From: Prochlorococcus sp. AG-347-K17 | GTDB taxonomy: Bacteria; Cyanobacteriota; Cyanobacteriia; PCC-6307; Cyanobiaceae | Assembly (NCBI GenBank): GCA_003281385.1 | Contig: QCCE01000009.1 | Span: forward strand, 1 to 64,000 | Direction: 5' to 3' | Length of the DNA: 64,000 nucleotides | Part shown: piece after piece, positions 7,670-16,322 of the stretch | Layout of the letters: the number at the start of each line of letters is the position of its first letter | Numbering within the stretch: position 1 is the first letter of the stretch | Translations under genes and position numbers: made by a program | The notes under the pieces: model-generated | Seen by the model: the letters and a program-made list of their open reading frames with translations, nothing else | Told to the model about the DNA's origin: nothing | Database searches by the model: none

Positions 7670-7906
7670 TCATTTATCTTTTGAGGCTGAGAGTACTTTA
7701 AGTTCTTTTTTTACTTCTTTTTCTCTCTCTTCAAGATGTTTTAGTTGAGCTTTAAAAGCATCTTCAAGTCTTACTTTTTGTTTAGTAATTTCATCAAGCT
7801 CTTCTTGATGTTGGTTTTTCTTTAACTCCTTCATTTCACTGTCGGAAATAACATATACTGGGCGATATGAAGGTGTTTCAAAAAGAAGATCAAACATTGA
7901 ATACAT
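7670..7906 (-). CDS. Coiled-coil hypothetical protein, 78 aa
   Basis: A short N-terminal segment (MYSMFDLLFETPSYRPVYVISDSEM) precedes a long Lys/Glu-rich helix from about residue 25 to 70 (HQEELDEITKQKVRLEDAFKAQLKHLEEREKEVKKEL) that should form a coiled coil. No family is recognised. The gene is monocistronic, ends at a strong terminator and is preceded by about 200 bases of non-coding sequence. That is consistent with independent regulation and possibly high expression. Confidence 0.6.
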   Translation of the reverse strand: MYSMFDLLFETPSYRPVYVISDSEMKELKKNQHQEELDEITKQKVRLEDAFKAQLKHLEEREKEVKKELKVLSASKDK

Positions 7907-8110
7907 AAGTGAACTTTGAATTAGTGCAAATTCAATATCTGATAATTCTTTGAAATATGAAAGGATAAATACCGTAGATATTGATACGGCAAATACACCG
8001 AATTTCGGTTTACCTTACTTAACCGCCCAGTATTTACCGATCGAATTTTAAGGTATGTTTTAAAGTATTAAGGAGATGATTCTAAAGATCTAAATCAAAA
8101 AGAACTAAAA

Positions 8111-8539
8111 ATGGATTTAAAAATTACTAGCACATTAATAATCCCAGCGAACGAAATTAAATGGCGATTTTCCAGATCCTCCGGTCCTGGAGGGCAAAAT
8201 GTAAATAAAATTGAAAGCAGAGTAGAGATTATTTTTAATTTAGAAGATTCCAAAGTATTAAATGATTATCAGAAAGAAATTCTTAAGAGAAACTTGAAAA
8301 ATAAATTAGTGAATAATAGCTTACGTTTAGCGGTTCAAGAACACAGAAATCAATTACTAAATAGGCAGCTAGCTTTAATAAAATTTAGTTCAATCATAAA
8401 AAATGCTTTAAATAATTCATTTAAATTAAGAAAAACTACACAACCTACTAAAGCATCACAAAAGAAAAGAGTTGAGGTTAAGAAAAAACGTGGCGTATTG
8501 AAAAAAAGTAGACAAAAAGAAAAAACATATCAAATATGA
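8111..8539 (+). CDS. arfB: ArfB/YaeJ-like peptidyl-tRNA hydrolase (class I release factor domain)
   Basis: The 142-aa protein is a lone release-factor catalytic domain. The GGQ motif that hydrolyses peptidyl-tRNA is at residues 27-29 in SSGPGGQNVNK. The Lys/Arg-rich C-terminal tail (KASQKKRVEVKKKRG ... KSRQKEK) matches the tail that ArfB inserts into the empty mRNA channel of stalled ribosomes. Codon-recognition domains of RF1/RF2 are absent. It therefore rescues non-stop ribosomes. It is transcribed alone from the left. Confidence 0.9.
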   Translation: MDLKITSTLIIPANEIKWRFSRSSGPGGQNVNKIESRVEIIFNLEDSKVLNDYQKEILKRNLKNKLVNNSLRLAVQEHRNQLLNRQLALIKFSSIIKNALNNSFKLRKTTQPTKASQKKRVEVKKKRGVLKKSRQKEKTYQI

Positions 8540-8611
8540 ATAAACTAAATAAATATTTCCCGCGCAAATTGTAATGAAAACATATTATAAATTTAATTTC
8601 ATTTTGGTTTA

Positions 8612-8860
8612 TTGAATACAACTAATGATTTCTGGTTAATTGACTCTAATTTTGTGGGGGTTATGCGTTTCTACAAAGATAGAGATAATTCTGATAAATC
8701 TATTGATTATATGTTTATTGAAGAAGGAATTATTATGGGAATTCATGGAGAAAATCCTCCATTAATGAAAACTAGAAAAAAAATTGTTATTGAAGAAGCA
8801 AGATTATTATGGCAAAAATTGTTAAATGAAGGTTGGCAAAAAACTAATAAAAAATGGTGA
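8612..8860 (+). CDS. DUF1651 family protein, 82 aa
   Basis: The pattern WLIDSN ... VMRFYKDRD ... GENPPLMKTRKKI ... EARLLWQKLLNEGWQ matches what I recall of DUF1651, a small family largely confined to marine picocyanobacteria. The function is unknown. The start is TTG. The protein is soluble with a conserved Trp-rich C-terminus. It follows arfB but is separated from it by about 70 bases. Confidence 0.65.
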   Translation: MNTTNDFWLIDSNFVGVMRFYKDRDNSDKSIDYMFIEEGIIMGIHGENPPLMKTRKKIVIEEARLLWQKLLNEGWQKTNKKW

Positions 8861-8881
8861 GTAAATCCTACAAAAACTTTT

Positions 8882-9052
8882 TTAATTTGAGAAAATAAAT
8901 GAACCTTTAGGGTATAGCCTGGAAATTTTTTTCTGCTGTAAATATTTCTTTTTTTTTATGTCGTTTTCATATCTTCTCAACATCATTAGATAGTTTGTAA
9001 CTCCAAAAAATATTAAAAACATAATAAACTTTATTCCTGCCTCAAAGTTCAT
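8882..9052 (-). CDS. Microprotein with one membrane span, 56 aa
   Basis: The frame MNFEAGIKFIMFLIFFGVTN has one N-terminal span. A strongly basic tail follows (LRRYENDIKKKKYLQQKKISRLYPKG), giving an N-out/C-in topology. The function is unknown. It lies downstream of the CPBP protease gene on the opposite side of a short spacer and reads the opposite way to the DUF1651 gene. No clear Shine-Dalgarno sequence. Confidence 0.4.
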   Translation of the reverse strand: MNFEAGIKFIMFLIFFGVTNYLMMLRRYENDIKKKKYLQQKKISRLYPKGSFIFSN

Positions 9053-9113
9053 ATTAGTATTAGCTTTATTTTAATCTGGCAATTACAAATCAAAAATCAA
9101 TCCGTATTTATAT

Positions 9114-9974
9114 CTAATTAAAAAGTCTAGTAAAAATCCTTTTTGATTTTACGGTATAAAAAATACATAACATAAGTAATATTAAAATTGCACTAAAGCC
9201 TCCGATTGGGTTTGGAACATTTTGTGTAAAAGGCCCTGCTAAAAAAGAAGGTGTATTTTCTTTGAATTCTATTAATCCGTTATTTAATAAAAACCAAATG
9301 CCCACAAGTCCTCCATGAATTCCTATGCAATTCCATAAAGAACCTTTATCTCTAACTTTTACTAATGATAGAAATATCCCAAGTAAAATAAATCCCAAAC
9401 GTAATCCTGCTATGTTCCAAAAGATCTCATTTGATAAATTATGAACGAAGCTAAAAATTATAGCTTGCAAAGCTATTGATATTTTTGTGCCATATTCAAA
9501 TTTTAATTCTTCTAGTAACCAGCCCCTAAAAATTATTTCCTCTGCGAATCCAACACCTAATCCTAGTACAACAGAATTTAACAATATTATTGGCGAGAAT
9601 TCACCTATCCAAGAAATATAATTTTTTTGCAACAGTGGTACCAGAATTAGAATTATTAAAAATAAAGCAAATAAAATACCTTGAGAAAAATTAAAAAAGT
9701 TCTTTAAGAATTTGTATTTTGTTATCCCAAGAAGTTTCCAAGCACTTTTTTTGTTTCGTTTGATATAAAACCAATATGGAAGTAAGAGCATAAAAAGTAA
9801 GAAAGTAATAATAGTACCAATTAAGGATAATTTTTCTTTTTCAAAATTAAACAATAAAAGTGGCTGAGATAAAGCCCAGCCAATGCCATAAAGAACAGGA
9901 ATAAAGAATATAGTGGATAAAAATCTTGGTCTTAAAAGAAAAAAACTTCTAATTAGTATCATTATATTTTTCAT
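9114..9974 (-). CDS. CPBP (CAAX/Abi) family intramembrane metalloprotease
   Basis: The 286-aa protein has about eight membrane spans. The catalytic signatures are present: EExxxR at 145-150 (AEEIIFRGW), FxxxH at 174-178 (FSFVHN), and a third conserved region (GIHGGLVGIW). The family includes Rce1-type prenyl-protein proteases and bacteriocin-immunity or accessory proteases; cyanobacteria carry several of unknown substrate. Nothing nearby suggests a specific substrate. The 65-aa gene lies 17 bases upstream on the same strand. Confidence 0.85.
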   Translation of the reverse strand: MKNIMILIRSFFLLRPRFLSTIFFIPVLYGIGWALSQPLLLFNFEKEKLSLIGTIITFLLFMLLLPYWFYIKRNKKSAWKLLGITKYKFLKNFFNFSQGILFALFLIILILVPLLQKNYISWIGEFSPIILLNSVVLGLGVGFAEEIIFRGWLLEELKFEYGTKISIALQAIIFSFVHNLSNEIFWNIAGLRLGFILLGIFLSLVKVRDKGSLWNCIGIHGGLVGIWFLLNNGLIEFKENTPSFLAGPFTQNVPNPIGGFSAILILLMLCIFYTVKSKRIFTRLFN

Positions 9975-9991
9975 TTTAGTTTGAATATTAA

Positions 9992-10189
9992 TTAACCCCA
10001 GCCTTTGCCTTTTAATATTCTAACTAATTGTTCAAAAAGTTTTAGCTTTTTCTTTTTACCATAGTTTATTTTTTTTGAAAGAATAGATAAATCTTTATAA
10101 AATTGCCGAGTTATTTTATCTTCTTTATCACTAGGCCATAGTAAGTTTGAGCCCTCTTCATATTCTTCTTTATATCTCTCTTTAATCAA
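9992..10189 (-). CDS. Small basic hypothetical protein, 65 aa
   Basis: This helical, soluble, very basic protein (KERYKEEYEEG ... INYGKKKKLKLFEQLVRILKGKGWG) belongs to no family I recognise. It lies 17 bases upstream of the CPBP protease gene on the same strand and may share its transcript. The low-complexity composition leaves some doubt that it is a real gene. Confidence 0.4.
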   Translation of the reverse strand: MIKERYKEEYEEGSNLLWPSDKEDKITRQFYKDLSILSKKINYGKKKKLKLFEQLVRILKGKGWG

Positions 10190-10279
10190 ATGTTTTTTAA
10201 TATCGTAATAATTTAAATTTTACTTATTGCAAATGCTTAAAAGTGATGTTTATTAAATTTGTGTATTTATTTAAAATTT

Positions 10280-10369
10280 ATGCTGATTAATCTTTCAACT
10301 TTAATTTTTACATTACTATCTCCATTGCTTATTTTTGCAGTAATAGTATCTGTTTACTTATTTCATTAG
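10280..10369 (+). CDS. Possible single-span microprotein, 29 aa
   Basis: The frame MLINLSTLIFTLLSPLLIFA... is almost entirely one membrane span. Its size recalls photosystem or cytochrome b6f accessory peptides, but I cannot match it to any named one. No Shine-Dalgarno sequence is visible. It is reported because the hydrophobic stretch is continuous and ends cleanly. Confidence 0.3.
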   Translation: MLINLSTLIFTLLSPLLIFAVIVSVYLFH

Positions 10370-10398
10370 GAAGTATTTATCAAATAAACTTAATTAAT

Positions 10399-10494
10399 TT
10401 AAGGGTGTATTATGCCTATTTTTTCTAATACAAATGATAAAACTGCAATTACCGCCATTAGTGTTAAGATCTTGTTCTTTTTGATGAAATCCAT
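10399..10494 (-). CDS. Single-span microprotein, 31 aa
   Basis: The frame MDFIKKNKILTLMAVIAVLS... has a basic head, one span and a short tail (FVLEKIGIIHP). This head-span-tail pattern looks like a real picocyanobacterial microprotein and is more credible than the 72-codon open frame on the other strand over the same DNA, which is low-complexity. The function is unknown. Confidence 0.45.
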   Translation of the reverse strand: MDFIKKNKILTLMAVIAVLSFVLEKIGIIHP

Positions 10495-10568
10495 AATGAA
10501 TATTAATAATCAATTTATTAAATTCTCATATAGAATAATAAATAATTTAAATGATTATATCAATTACG

Positions 10569-10709
10569 ATGGAGTCAATATATGTAGGAGATTTAATTCC
10601 CTCAATAGCTTCTTTCAAAAAGATTATTGAAAAATATGATAAAGGTATTAAAGAAGGGGAATTTTATGAAAAACCTATTGGCAGAGATTTTAATTACTCT
10701 GATTGGTAA
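10569..10709 (+). CDS. Small soluble hypothetical protein, 46 aa
   Basis: The frame MESIYVGDLIPSIASFKKII... is balanced in composition (EKYDKGIKEGEFYEKPIGRDFNYSDW) and ends two bases before the ATG of the next gene. This suggests translational coupling. Nothing in it identifies a function. Confidence 0.5.
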   Translation: MESIYVGDLIPSIASFKKIIEKYDKGIKEGEFYEKPIGRDFNYSDW

Positions 10710-10711
10710 AT

Positions 10712-10894
10712 ATGCTTACTACAAAAATAACTTTTGCCTTGTCAGATTGGATTAGAGAGTGGCGTAATTGTCGGGATAAGAATCCTTCTATTGATGAGTG
10801 TATAAAGTTTGTTGAGTGGAAATTGGAAGATTATAAACTTTCTGATAATGATAAAAGAATAATTGAGTCTATTTTGCTCTATGAATCTGAATAA
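10712..10894 (+). CDS. Small soluble hypothetical protein, 60 aa
   Basis: The ATG at 10712 is preferred over an upstream TTG at 10703 because the latter lies inside the preceding 46-aa gene. The protein is acidic and Trp-rich (SDWIREWRNCRDKNPSIDECIKFVEWKLEDYKLSDND) and probably a small helical domain. Its role is unknown. It appears to be the second gene of a two-gene unit. Confidence 0.5.
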   Translation: MLTTKITFALSDWIREWRNCRDKNPSIDECIKFVEWKLEDYKLSDNDKRIIESILLYESE

Positions 10895-11029
10895 CTAAGT
10901 ATTATAGACTTTAATTTTTATATTTATCTATAAAAAACAAAGGATCATTAAAATCATCTTACAAATTAAGAAAAAAGTAAATCAGCATATTTACGGATTT
11001 ACTGAAAATATAAAAAGGAGTAATTTATA

Positions 11030-11330
11030 AATGTTGAGTTCGGAGGCAATCTAAATGATTGATAGTCCGCCTGAAATTTAGCAAATTCCAAAATATAGGA
11101 AGCGTATTCCTGAGAATGGGATTGTTCGAAAATTCAAGTTCAATCAATTAGTCTGATAAGACTTCGCTTTATAATTACTAGCGACAACAGGAACTGAAAT
11201 TATCGAGAGAAATCCCCGAATTCACGTATTCTAGGTTTATGAGTAAATAGACTTTAAAATATGTAATTTTATATCCTGTTAGAAGGAAATCAAATATCAA
11301 AAAGGACTGTACCACCAGTCCTTTTTTTTA
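11030..11330 (+). ncRNA. Candidate structured non-coding RNA
   Basis: A 500-base gap without a coding frame holds a region of higher GC and short pairings. CAATC/GATTG near 11055-11070 encloses a 5-base loop. AGTCT/AGACT near 11150 encloses a 4-base loop. The region ends at a strong terminator, as expected of a free RNA gene. It is not a tmRNA coding piece (no tag reading frame) and I do not see RNase P signatures. 6S RNA or a Prochlorococcus Yfr-type RNA are possibilities. The start position is approximate. Confidence 0.45.
11300..11329 (+). terminator. Rho-independent terminator
   Basis: The stem AAAAGGACTG/CAGTCCTTTT has a 6-base loop (TACCAC) and runs into a T tract of eight. No coding gene ends nearby (the last stop is 400 bases upstream), so it most likely ends a non-coding RNA. 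Confidence 0.85.
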
Positions 11331-11400
11331 CCAAATTACTTCTAAACTATACTTCTTTTTGGATAGTATGGATTTATTAAATGTTTAAAAATATTTCATA

Positions 11401-12351
11401 ATGAAAGAACAAGTCTTGTTTCCTAAAATAGAAGTTCGTGAAAAGGGTTTTTTAGAAGTAAGTGATATTCATACGATTTATTGGGAAAGATCTGGCAATC
11501 CAAATGGTAAAAAAATACTAGTTATTCATGGAGGCCCGGGAGGTGGAAGTCAATCAAGATATAGAAGATACTTTGATCCAGATAAATTCGATATTATTCA
11601 ATTTGACCAAAGGGGTTGCGGTTCTTCAACTCCTTTCTCAGAATTAAAAGAAAATACGACTAATCATTTAGTTGATGATATTGAGAAATTAAGGATTCTA
11701 TTAAAAATAGATAGTTGGCATTTGTTTGGTGGATCTTGGGGCTCAACACTTTCTCTTATATATGCAATAAATAATCCCTCAAGAGTTATAAGCTTAACTT
11801 TGCGAGGAATATTTTTATGTAGAAAGTTTGAATTATTGTGGTTCTATCAATATGGTGCAAGTGAGATATTCCCGGATGAATTTGAAGAATATATTTCTGT
11901 AATACCAAAAGAAGAAAGAAATGATTTGATAAGTTCTTTTTATAAATATCTTACATCATCAGATGCAAATCTTAGATCAAAAGCAGCAGCAGCTTGGACA
12001 AAATGGGAACTCTCAACTAGTCATTTAATAAATAAAAAATTTGATTTTGATAAGTCCCAAGTTAATTCTTTTTCAGATGCATTTGCAAGGATCGAATGCC
12101 ATTATTTTGTTAATAATATTTTCTTAGAAGATAATTTTATTTTGAAAAATATAAAAAAAATAGAATCGATTCCAACAAAAATAATTCAAGGGAGGTACGA
12201 CGTAGTATGTCCTGTTAGGAGTGCTTGGGATCTAAATAAGAAATTAAAGAATTCTGAATTAATTATTGTTAATGATGCTGGTCATTCAATGAGTGAAAAA
12301 GGTATTAGTATCGAATTAATAAAAGCTGTAAAAGGAATTCAAAATCTCTAA
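11401..12351 (+). CDS. pip: Proline iminopeptidase
   Basis: The 316-aa alpha/beta hydrolase (peptidase family S33) removes N-terminal proline from peptides in the cytoplasm. The oxyanion-hole motif HGGPGGG is at 43-49. The nucleophile is Ser112 in GGSWGS, the acid is Asp267 in QGRYDVVCP, and the catalytic His is 295 in DAGHS. Length and the DQRGCGSS motif fit bacterial monomeric Pip. It is a single gene following the RNA terminator. Confidence 0.92.
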   Translation: MKEQVLFPKIEVREKGFLEVSDIHTIYWERSGNPNGKKILVIHGGPGGGSQSRYRRYFDPDKFDIIQFDQRGCGSSTPFSELKENTTNHLVDDIEKLRILLKIDSWHLFGGSWGSTLSLIYAINNPSRVISLTLRGIFLCRKFELLWFYQYGASEIFPDEFEEYISVIPKEERNDLISSFYKYLTSSDANLRSKAAAAWTKWELSTSHLINKKFDFDKSQVNSFSDAFARIECHYFVNNIFLEDNFILKNIKKIESIPTKIIQGRYDVVCPVRSAWDLNKKLKNSELIIVNDAGHSMSEKGISIELIKAVKGIQNL

Positions 12352-12373
12352 AATAGAGAATATTTCTTTAAAA

Positions 12374-12547
12374 TTAAAGGCCATTATCTTCAATATTTTG
12401 TGCAATACTCCTAAGAAGTTCGACGATATCAGAATCTTTGCATTTAGAATCTTCTTTGAGTAAAATACACTCGTCTCTGATACTGACATTAGTACTCCAC
12501 CATATACCTGAACTATTGGTATCGTCCCATTCAAATCTTTCAGACAT
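12374..12547 (-). CDS. Small acidic hypothetical protein, 57 aa
   Basis: The frame MSERFEWDDTNSSGIWWSTN continues VSIRDECILLKEDSKCKDSDIVELLRS and has balanced composition with two Cys and a helical C-terminus. It is more credible than a longer low-complexity frame overlapping it on the same strand. No family is recognised. It converges with pip and sits just downstream of the photolyase gene's far side. Confidence 0.5.
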   Translation of the reverse strand: MSERFEWDDTNSSGIWWSTNVSIRDECILLKEDSKCKDSDIVELLRSIAQNIEDNGL

Positions 12548-12674
12548 AATTGATAAAATCTAATAACTACATTAAAGCTTGTATTAGTTCATCGTGGATT
12601 TATATATTTAATTTCAAAATTTAAAAAGCTTTCCTAGGCTCTAAAAGAAATCTATAAATTTCTGACAAAAAAAT

Positions 12675-14171
12675 TTAAAAATCTAATTTCAGTTGGTATT
12701 GTTTTTCCTTTTCCTTAGAAATAGTTTTTTTATTATTTATATTTTTTCTAAGCCTTTTTCTAGAGCCATGCTTTAAATAAATTTCTTTTGAGATATCCCA
12801 ATATCCATCCTTTTTAATGATTTCCTGGATTTTCTTCTTTGCGGTTTTAGTGCTATTTGGGATGTCAATTATTGGTCTTATGTAATTAATTTGTTCATAT
12901 TTTTCTTGATTAAATCTAGATAATAGCCATGGTTCATGAATGAAATTAAGTGATATATCCTTTAATTCTGGTATCCATTTTTTTATAAATTTTCCTTGAG
13001 GATCATGATCTTTTCCCTGCTTAATAGGATTATAAATTCTATTGGTATTTATAGAAGTAGTTCCAGATTGCATTTGGCATTGGTTCCAATGTATTCCAGG
13101 CTCATAATCTACAAATTTATTTGCTAATTCAGAACCTGAATCTTGCCATGGTAACCATAAATTATAGCTAGCAAAAGACATTAACATCGCTCTCATCCTG
13201 AAGTTAATCCATCCATTGAAATTTAATGAACGCATGCATGCATCTACAAAAGGAAAGCCCGTATTACCTGAACTCCATGAATAAAGTAATTCATTATTTT
13301 TTTCTCTAATATTTTTAAAAAAAGGATGGTACTCCCTAAACTCTAGTTCTGGTTCACTTTCAAGTTTCTGAATAAAATGACAATGCCAAGTTAATCTGCT
13401 TTTTAACATCCTTGAATTATTGTTTTTTGATATATTTGCCTTTTTAAAAATTTCTTTTAATGAAATGCATCCCCAACAAATATATGGTGATAGTCTTGTA
13501 CAACTATCAAATGATTTTTCTGGGCTAGATATATCTTTTGAATAAGAATCTAATTTATTACTAAAGAAGTATTGCATTCTCTCTAAACCTTTATTTCTTC
13601 CACCTTGCATTCTTCCTGGACAAGTTTCTTTTTTAAAGTTAAAAATTTCGTCTGAGGGTATTTCTCCAATATTAAAGTTAATAGAATTAATTCTTAATGG
13701 AGCCTTAAGTAAGTTTTTTTCGGAATTTTCGTGCCACTTTTTAGACCAATTATTCCTATCTAAATTTCCTCTAAAAACTGAAAATTGTAGAAATTCCTTC
13801 CAAATAATATTTTTGCTTAAAGCCCATTCTCTTACTTTTTGATCTCTTTTATAAGTAAGCCAATCTCCGGTCTCTTGATGGCTATATATACCTTTGATTT
13901 TAAATTTTGTACTAATTTCATCAAAAATATTAATAACATTTCCAGTCCTAATAATTAATGTTTGTCCAATCTCAGCAAGTGCATTTCTTAAATCTATTAA
14001 ACTTTCTTTGCAAAATTGCCATTGTCTATCTGAATGAGTATTTTGGCACCAAATATCTAACTCAATAATATAAATAGGTAAAATATCATTATCTTTTATA
14101 GCCTCACAGAGAGCTTCGTTATCAAAAATTCTTAAATCTTTCTTAAACCATAAGATATTTATTTCTTTCAT
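12675..14171 (-). CDS. phrB: Cryptochrome/DNA photolyase family protein
   Basis: The 498-aa protein has an N-terminal antenna domain (ILWFKKDLRIFDNEAL, residues 6-21) and a C-terminal FAD-binding domain with SRLTWHCHFIQKLE, GNTGFPFVDACMRSL, WINFRMRAMLMSFASYNL and GIHWNQCQMQSGTT. This layout is that of the class I photolyase/cryptochrome family, which repairs UV pyrimidine dimers with blue light or acts as a photoreceptor. The Trp-rich FAD pocket is intact, so repair is likely. CPD specificity is inferred. The gene is monocistronic and divergent from tenA. Confidence 0.85.
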   Translation of the reverse strand: MKEINILWFKKDLRIFDNEALCEAIKDNDILPIYIIELDIWCQNTHSDRQWQFCKESLIDLRNALAEIGQTLIIRTGNVINIFDEISTKFKIKGIYSHQETGDWLTYKRDQKVREWALSKNIIWKEFLQFSVFRGNLDRNNWSKKWHENSEKNLLKAPLRINSINFNIGEIPSDEIFNFKKETCPGRMQGGRNKGLERMQYFFSNKLDSYSKDISSPEKSFDSCTRLSPYICWGCISLKEIFKKANISKNNNSRMLKSRLTWHCHFIQKLESEPELEFREYHPFFKNIREKNNELLYSWSSGNTGFPFVDACMRSLNFNGWINFRMRAMLMSFASYNLWLPWQDSGSELANKFVDYEPGIHWNQCQMQSGTTSINTNRIYNPIKQGKDHDPQGKFIKKWIPELKDISLNFIHEPWLLSRFNQEKYEQINYIRPIIDIPNSTKTAKKKIQEIIKKDGYWDISKEIYLKHGSRKRLRKNINNKKTISKEKEKQYQLKLDF

Positions 14172-14257
14172 AATTTTTTATTTTAATACTAGAAAACTAA
14201 GATTAAGTTTGTAGGTAAAAAATATAAAAAATTTTATAATAACTAAAAATCAAAAAA

Positions 14258-14881
14258 ATGAAAATAACAAAAAAACTTTGGGAGGATAATTATGAGATTG
14301 CTTTACTTAGTTTAAATACAAAATTTGTTCAAAGTTTAAAGAATGGAAGTCTCCCTAAAAATATATTTCAAGAATATTTAGCTCAAGATTATTTCTTTTT
14401 AGAGACTTTTGCTAAGGCTTATGGTCTTGCTGTTTCCAAATCAAAAGATAAGTATTCAATAAGGAAGTTAAGTGAACTTTTAATGGGTGTTTCAGAGGAG
14501 TTAATACTTCATGAAACGTATGCCAAAGAATGGGATATTGATTTATCTAATAACTATATAAAAAAAGCTACTAAAAATTATACAGATTTTCTCGATGATA
14601 CTTCCAAAAGACTTAGCTCCGTTGAAATAATGTTTGCAATGACTCCATGTATGCGACTTTATTCTTGGATAGGAAAAAGTTTGTATAAGGAGGATTTTGA
14701 CATTAAATATAAAGAATGGATAATTACTTATTCTGATGAGAGCTTTGAAAAGCTAGCAGATTCACTTGAAAATCTTATTGAGACAAATAAAGATACATAT
14801 GATATTAATCAGGCCAAATACTTATACAGGAGAGCTATGGAATTGGAGTTAGATTTTTTTAATGCATATTCAGATTTCTGA
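14258..14881 (+). CDS. tenA: TenA-family aminopyrimidine aminohydrolase
   Basis: The 207-aa all-helical protein belongs to the TenA/thiaminase II family, which hydrolyses degraded thiamine (aminomethyl- or formylaminopyrimidine) to HMP. Asp44 in LAQDYFFLETFAKAY and Cys131 in MTPCMRLYSWIG sit where the substrate-binding Asp and catalytic Cys of TenA lie, and the C-terminal Glu-rich helix (RAMELELDFF) supplies the expected acidic residues. The next gene is thiD, so the pair would salvage HMP for thiamine synthesis. Confidence 0.9.
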   Translation: MKITKKLWEDNYEIALLSLNTKFVQSLKNGSLPKNIFQEYLAQDYFFLETFAKAYGLAVSKSKDKYSIRKLSELLMGVSEELILHETYAKEWDIDLSNNYIKKATKNYTDFLDDTSKRLSSVEIMFAMTPCMRLYSWIGKSLYKEDFDIKYKEWIITYSDESFEKLADSLENLIETNKDTYDINQAKYLYRRAMELELDFFNAYSDF

Positions 14882-14930
14882 TTTAAATTAAAATTTATTT
14901 ATAGTACTTTCAAAAACGAGTTAATAAATT

Positions 14931-15710
14931 ATGTATTCTAAAATTGCACTTTCAATAGGCGGTAGTGACTCCGGGGGTGGAGCAGGCATACAGGCTGACT
15001 TGAGAACTTTCATGGCCCTTAAAGTACATGGATGTTCTGTTATTACATGTATTACCGCACAAAATAGTATAGAGGTCTCATGCGTTCAACCAGTAGAGAA
15101 GAATACTTTATTAAATCAATTAGATACTTTATTTTCTGATTTTGGTATTGATGCCTTAAAAACTGGAATGTTATTAAATGAAAGGATAATTAATGATACT
15201 GCTTCAAAATTAAATACATACAAAATAACCAAAATTATTGACCCAGTAATGGTTACAAGAACTGGTTCTAAATTACTGGAAGATTCTGCTATTAATGCTT
15301 ATAAAAAACTCTTATTACCAATTGCTGATTTGGTAACTCCAAATATTTACGAAGCGAATCTACTTTCTGGTTTAGAAATAAGGAGTAAAGAAGATATCGA
15401 AAATTCAGCAAGAAAAATTATTGGTCTTGGAGCTAAAGCAGTACTTATAAAAGGTGGCGGTTTAAAAGATATGAAAGGGAAGGATTTTTTCCTTGACTTA
15501 AATGGTAGAAAAGAGTGGCTATTTAATAATTTTATAAATACAAAAAATACCCATGGTAGTGGCTGTACTTTGAGTGCTGCTATTTGTGGTTACAAAGCTT
15601 TAGGTTTTAATCTATTTGATTCCATACAAAAAGCCAAATTATTTGTTGAGAAATCTTTAGACAATTCTTATAAAATAGGATCTGGCCCTGGTCCCTTAGG
15701 CCATCATTAA
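14931..15710 (+). CDS. thiD: Hydroxymethylpyrimidine (phosphate) kinase
   Basis: The 259-aa ribokinase-fold enzyme phosphorylates HMP and HMP-P to HMP-PP for thiamine synthesis. The N-terminal substrate motif [14 protein letters not shown] (residues 8-21), DPVMV in the middle, the PN.YEANLL segment, KGGG and the C-terminal anion hole [12 protein letters not shown] are all intact. It lies 49 bases after tenA on the same strand. The two form a salvage unit independent of ThiC, which is not in this window. Confidence 0.93.
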   Translation: MYSKIALSIGGSDSGGGAGIQADLRTFMALKVHGCSVITCITAQNSIEVSCVQPVEKNTLLNQLDTLFSDFGIDALKTGMLLNERIINDTASKLNTYKITKIIDPVMVTRTGSKLLEDSAINAYKKLLLPIADLVTPNIYEANLLSGLEIRSKEDIENSARKIIGLGAKAVLIKGGGLKDMKGKDFFLDLNGRKEWLFNNFINTKNTHGSGCTLSAAICGYKALGFNLFDSIQKAKLFVEKSLDNSYKIGSGPGPLGHH

Positions 15711-15728
15711 TTATTTATAGAAGTGGAG

Positions 15729-15914
15729 TTAGAACCACCATTTTCTGTAAGGCTTTTTTAAAAATAAGATTTCTTCAGTCTCCCATCCTCCCTCCAACCA
15801 CTCAAGATGCTCAAGTAATAAAGACTCACTTTCTCTTTTGCTTAATTGCCCAATTCTATTAGCAATGCCATCGAACCTTACTTTCATCAATTCCTCAATC
15901 TTGATGTTATTCAT
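15729..15914 (-). CDS. Small conserved hypothetical protein, 61 aa
   Basis: This soluble protein has acidic helices and an aromatic tail (LEHLEWLEGGWETEEILFLKKPYRKWWF). The two ends, a helical IEELMKVRFDGIANRIGQL head and the Trp-rich tail, look conserved in style with other picocyanobacterial small proteins. No family is recognised. It converges with thiD. Confidence 0.5.
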   Translation of the reverse strand: MNNIKIEELMKVRFDGIANRIGQLSKRESESLLLEHLEWLEGGWETEEILFLKKPYRKWWF

Positions 15915-16096
15915 AGGTTAAATAATAAATTTTTTCTACTCTTACTTGTATACATTTTCTTGTCAACGATTTAATTTTATTTGTTTACTAGCAGTTCTTA
16001 AATATGTATTAAATACAACTTTTTAAAATAGATAGTAATTAAGACTTATTCACATAGATTTAATTAAAGACTAACTTATATAAAAATACTTTAACT

Positions 16097-16240
16097 ATGA
16101 ATAAAGAAGAAACAGCAAAGCAAAAAACTATTTTAAATGTAGGCTATTGTGAAACGACCTCTGAATGGCTCAATAGAATCATTACTGAACTGGCAGATGA
16201 AAATAAAAATTTTGTAGATTTGTCAGTTATTTGTGCTTAA
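16097..16240 (+). CDS. Small soluble hypothetical protein, 47 aa
   Basis: The frame MNKEETAKQKTILNVGYCET has balanced composition, with a helical middle (SEWLNRIITELADENKNF) and two Cys (residues 18 and 46). There is no membrane segment. It lies about 80 bases before the cupin gene on the same strand. I see no motif that would suggest a role. Confidence 0.45.
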   Translation: MNKEETAKQKTILNVGYCETTSEWLNRIITELADENKNFVDLSVICA

Positions 16241-16322
16241 TTTATTAGAAAATATAGTTTATTTTGATTTATTTGCAGTTAGCTTTTAACTATAAGAGAA
16301 ATTTAAAAGATATTTTTGTGAT

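Noticed and set aside
10412..10630. 72-codon plus-strand frame
   Set aside because: Composition is low-complexity Ile/Asn. The minus strand over its first part encodes a more plausible 31-aa microprotein and its end overlaps a better 46-aa frame.
11037..11054. Tiny frame (MLSSEAI) after AAAAGGAG at the start of the RNA candidate
   Set aside because: Six or seven codons are too short to distinguish from chance, though a leader peptide cannot be excluded.
11030..11330. tmRNA or RNase P RNA identity for the RNA candidate
   Set aside because: I find no tag-peptide reading frame and none of the conserved RNase P core sequences.
12316..12534. 72-codon minus-strand frame beside pip
   Set aside because: It overlaps the pip end and has poor composition, while another frame on the same strand (12374-12547) gives a balanced 57-aa protein.
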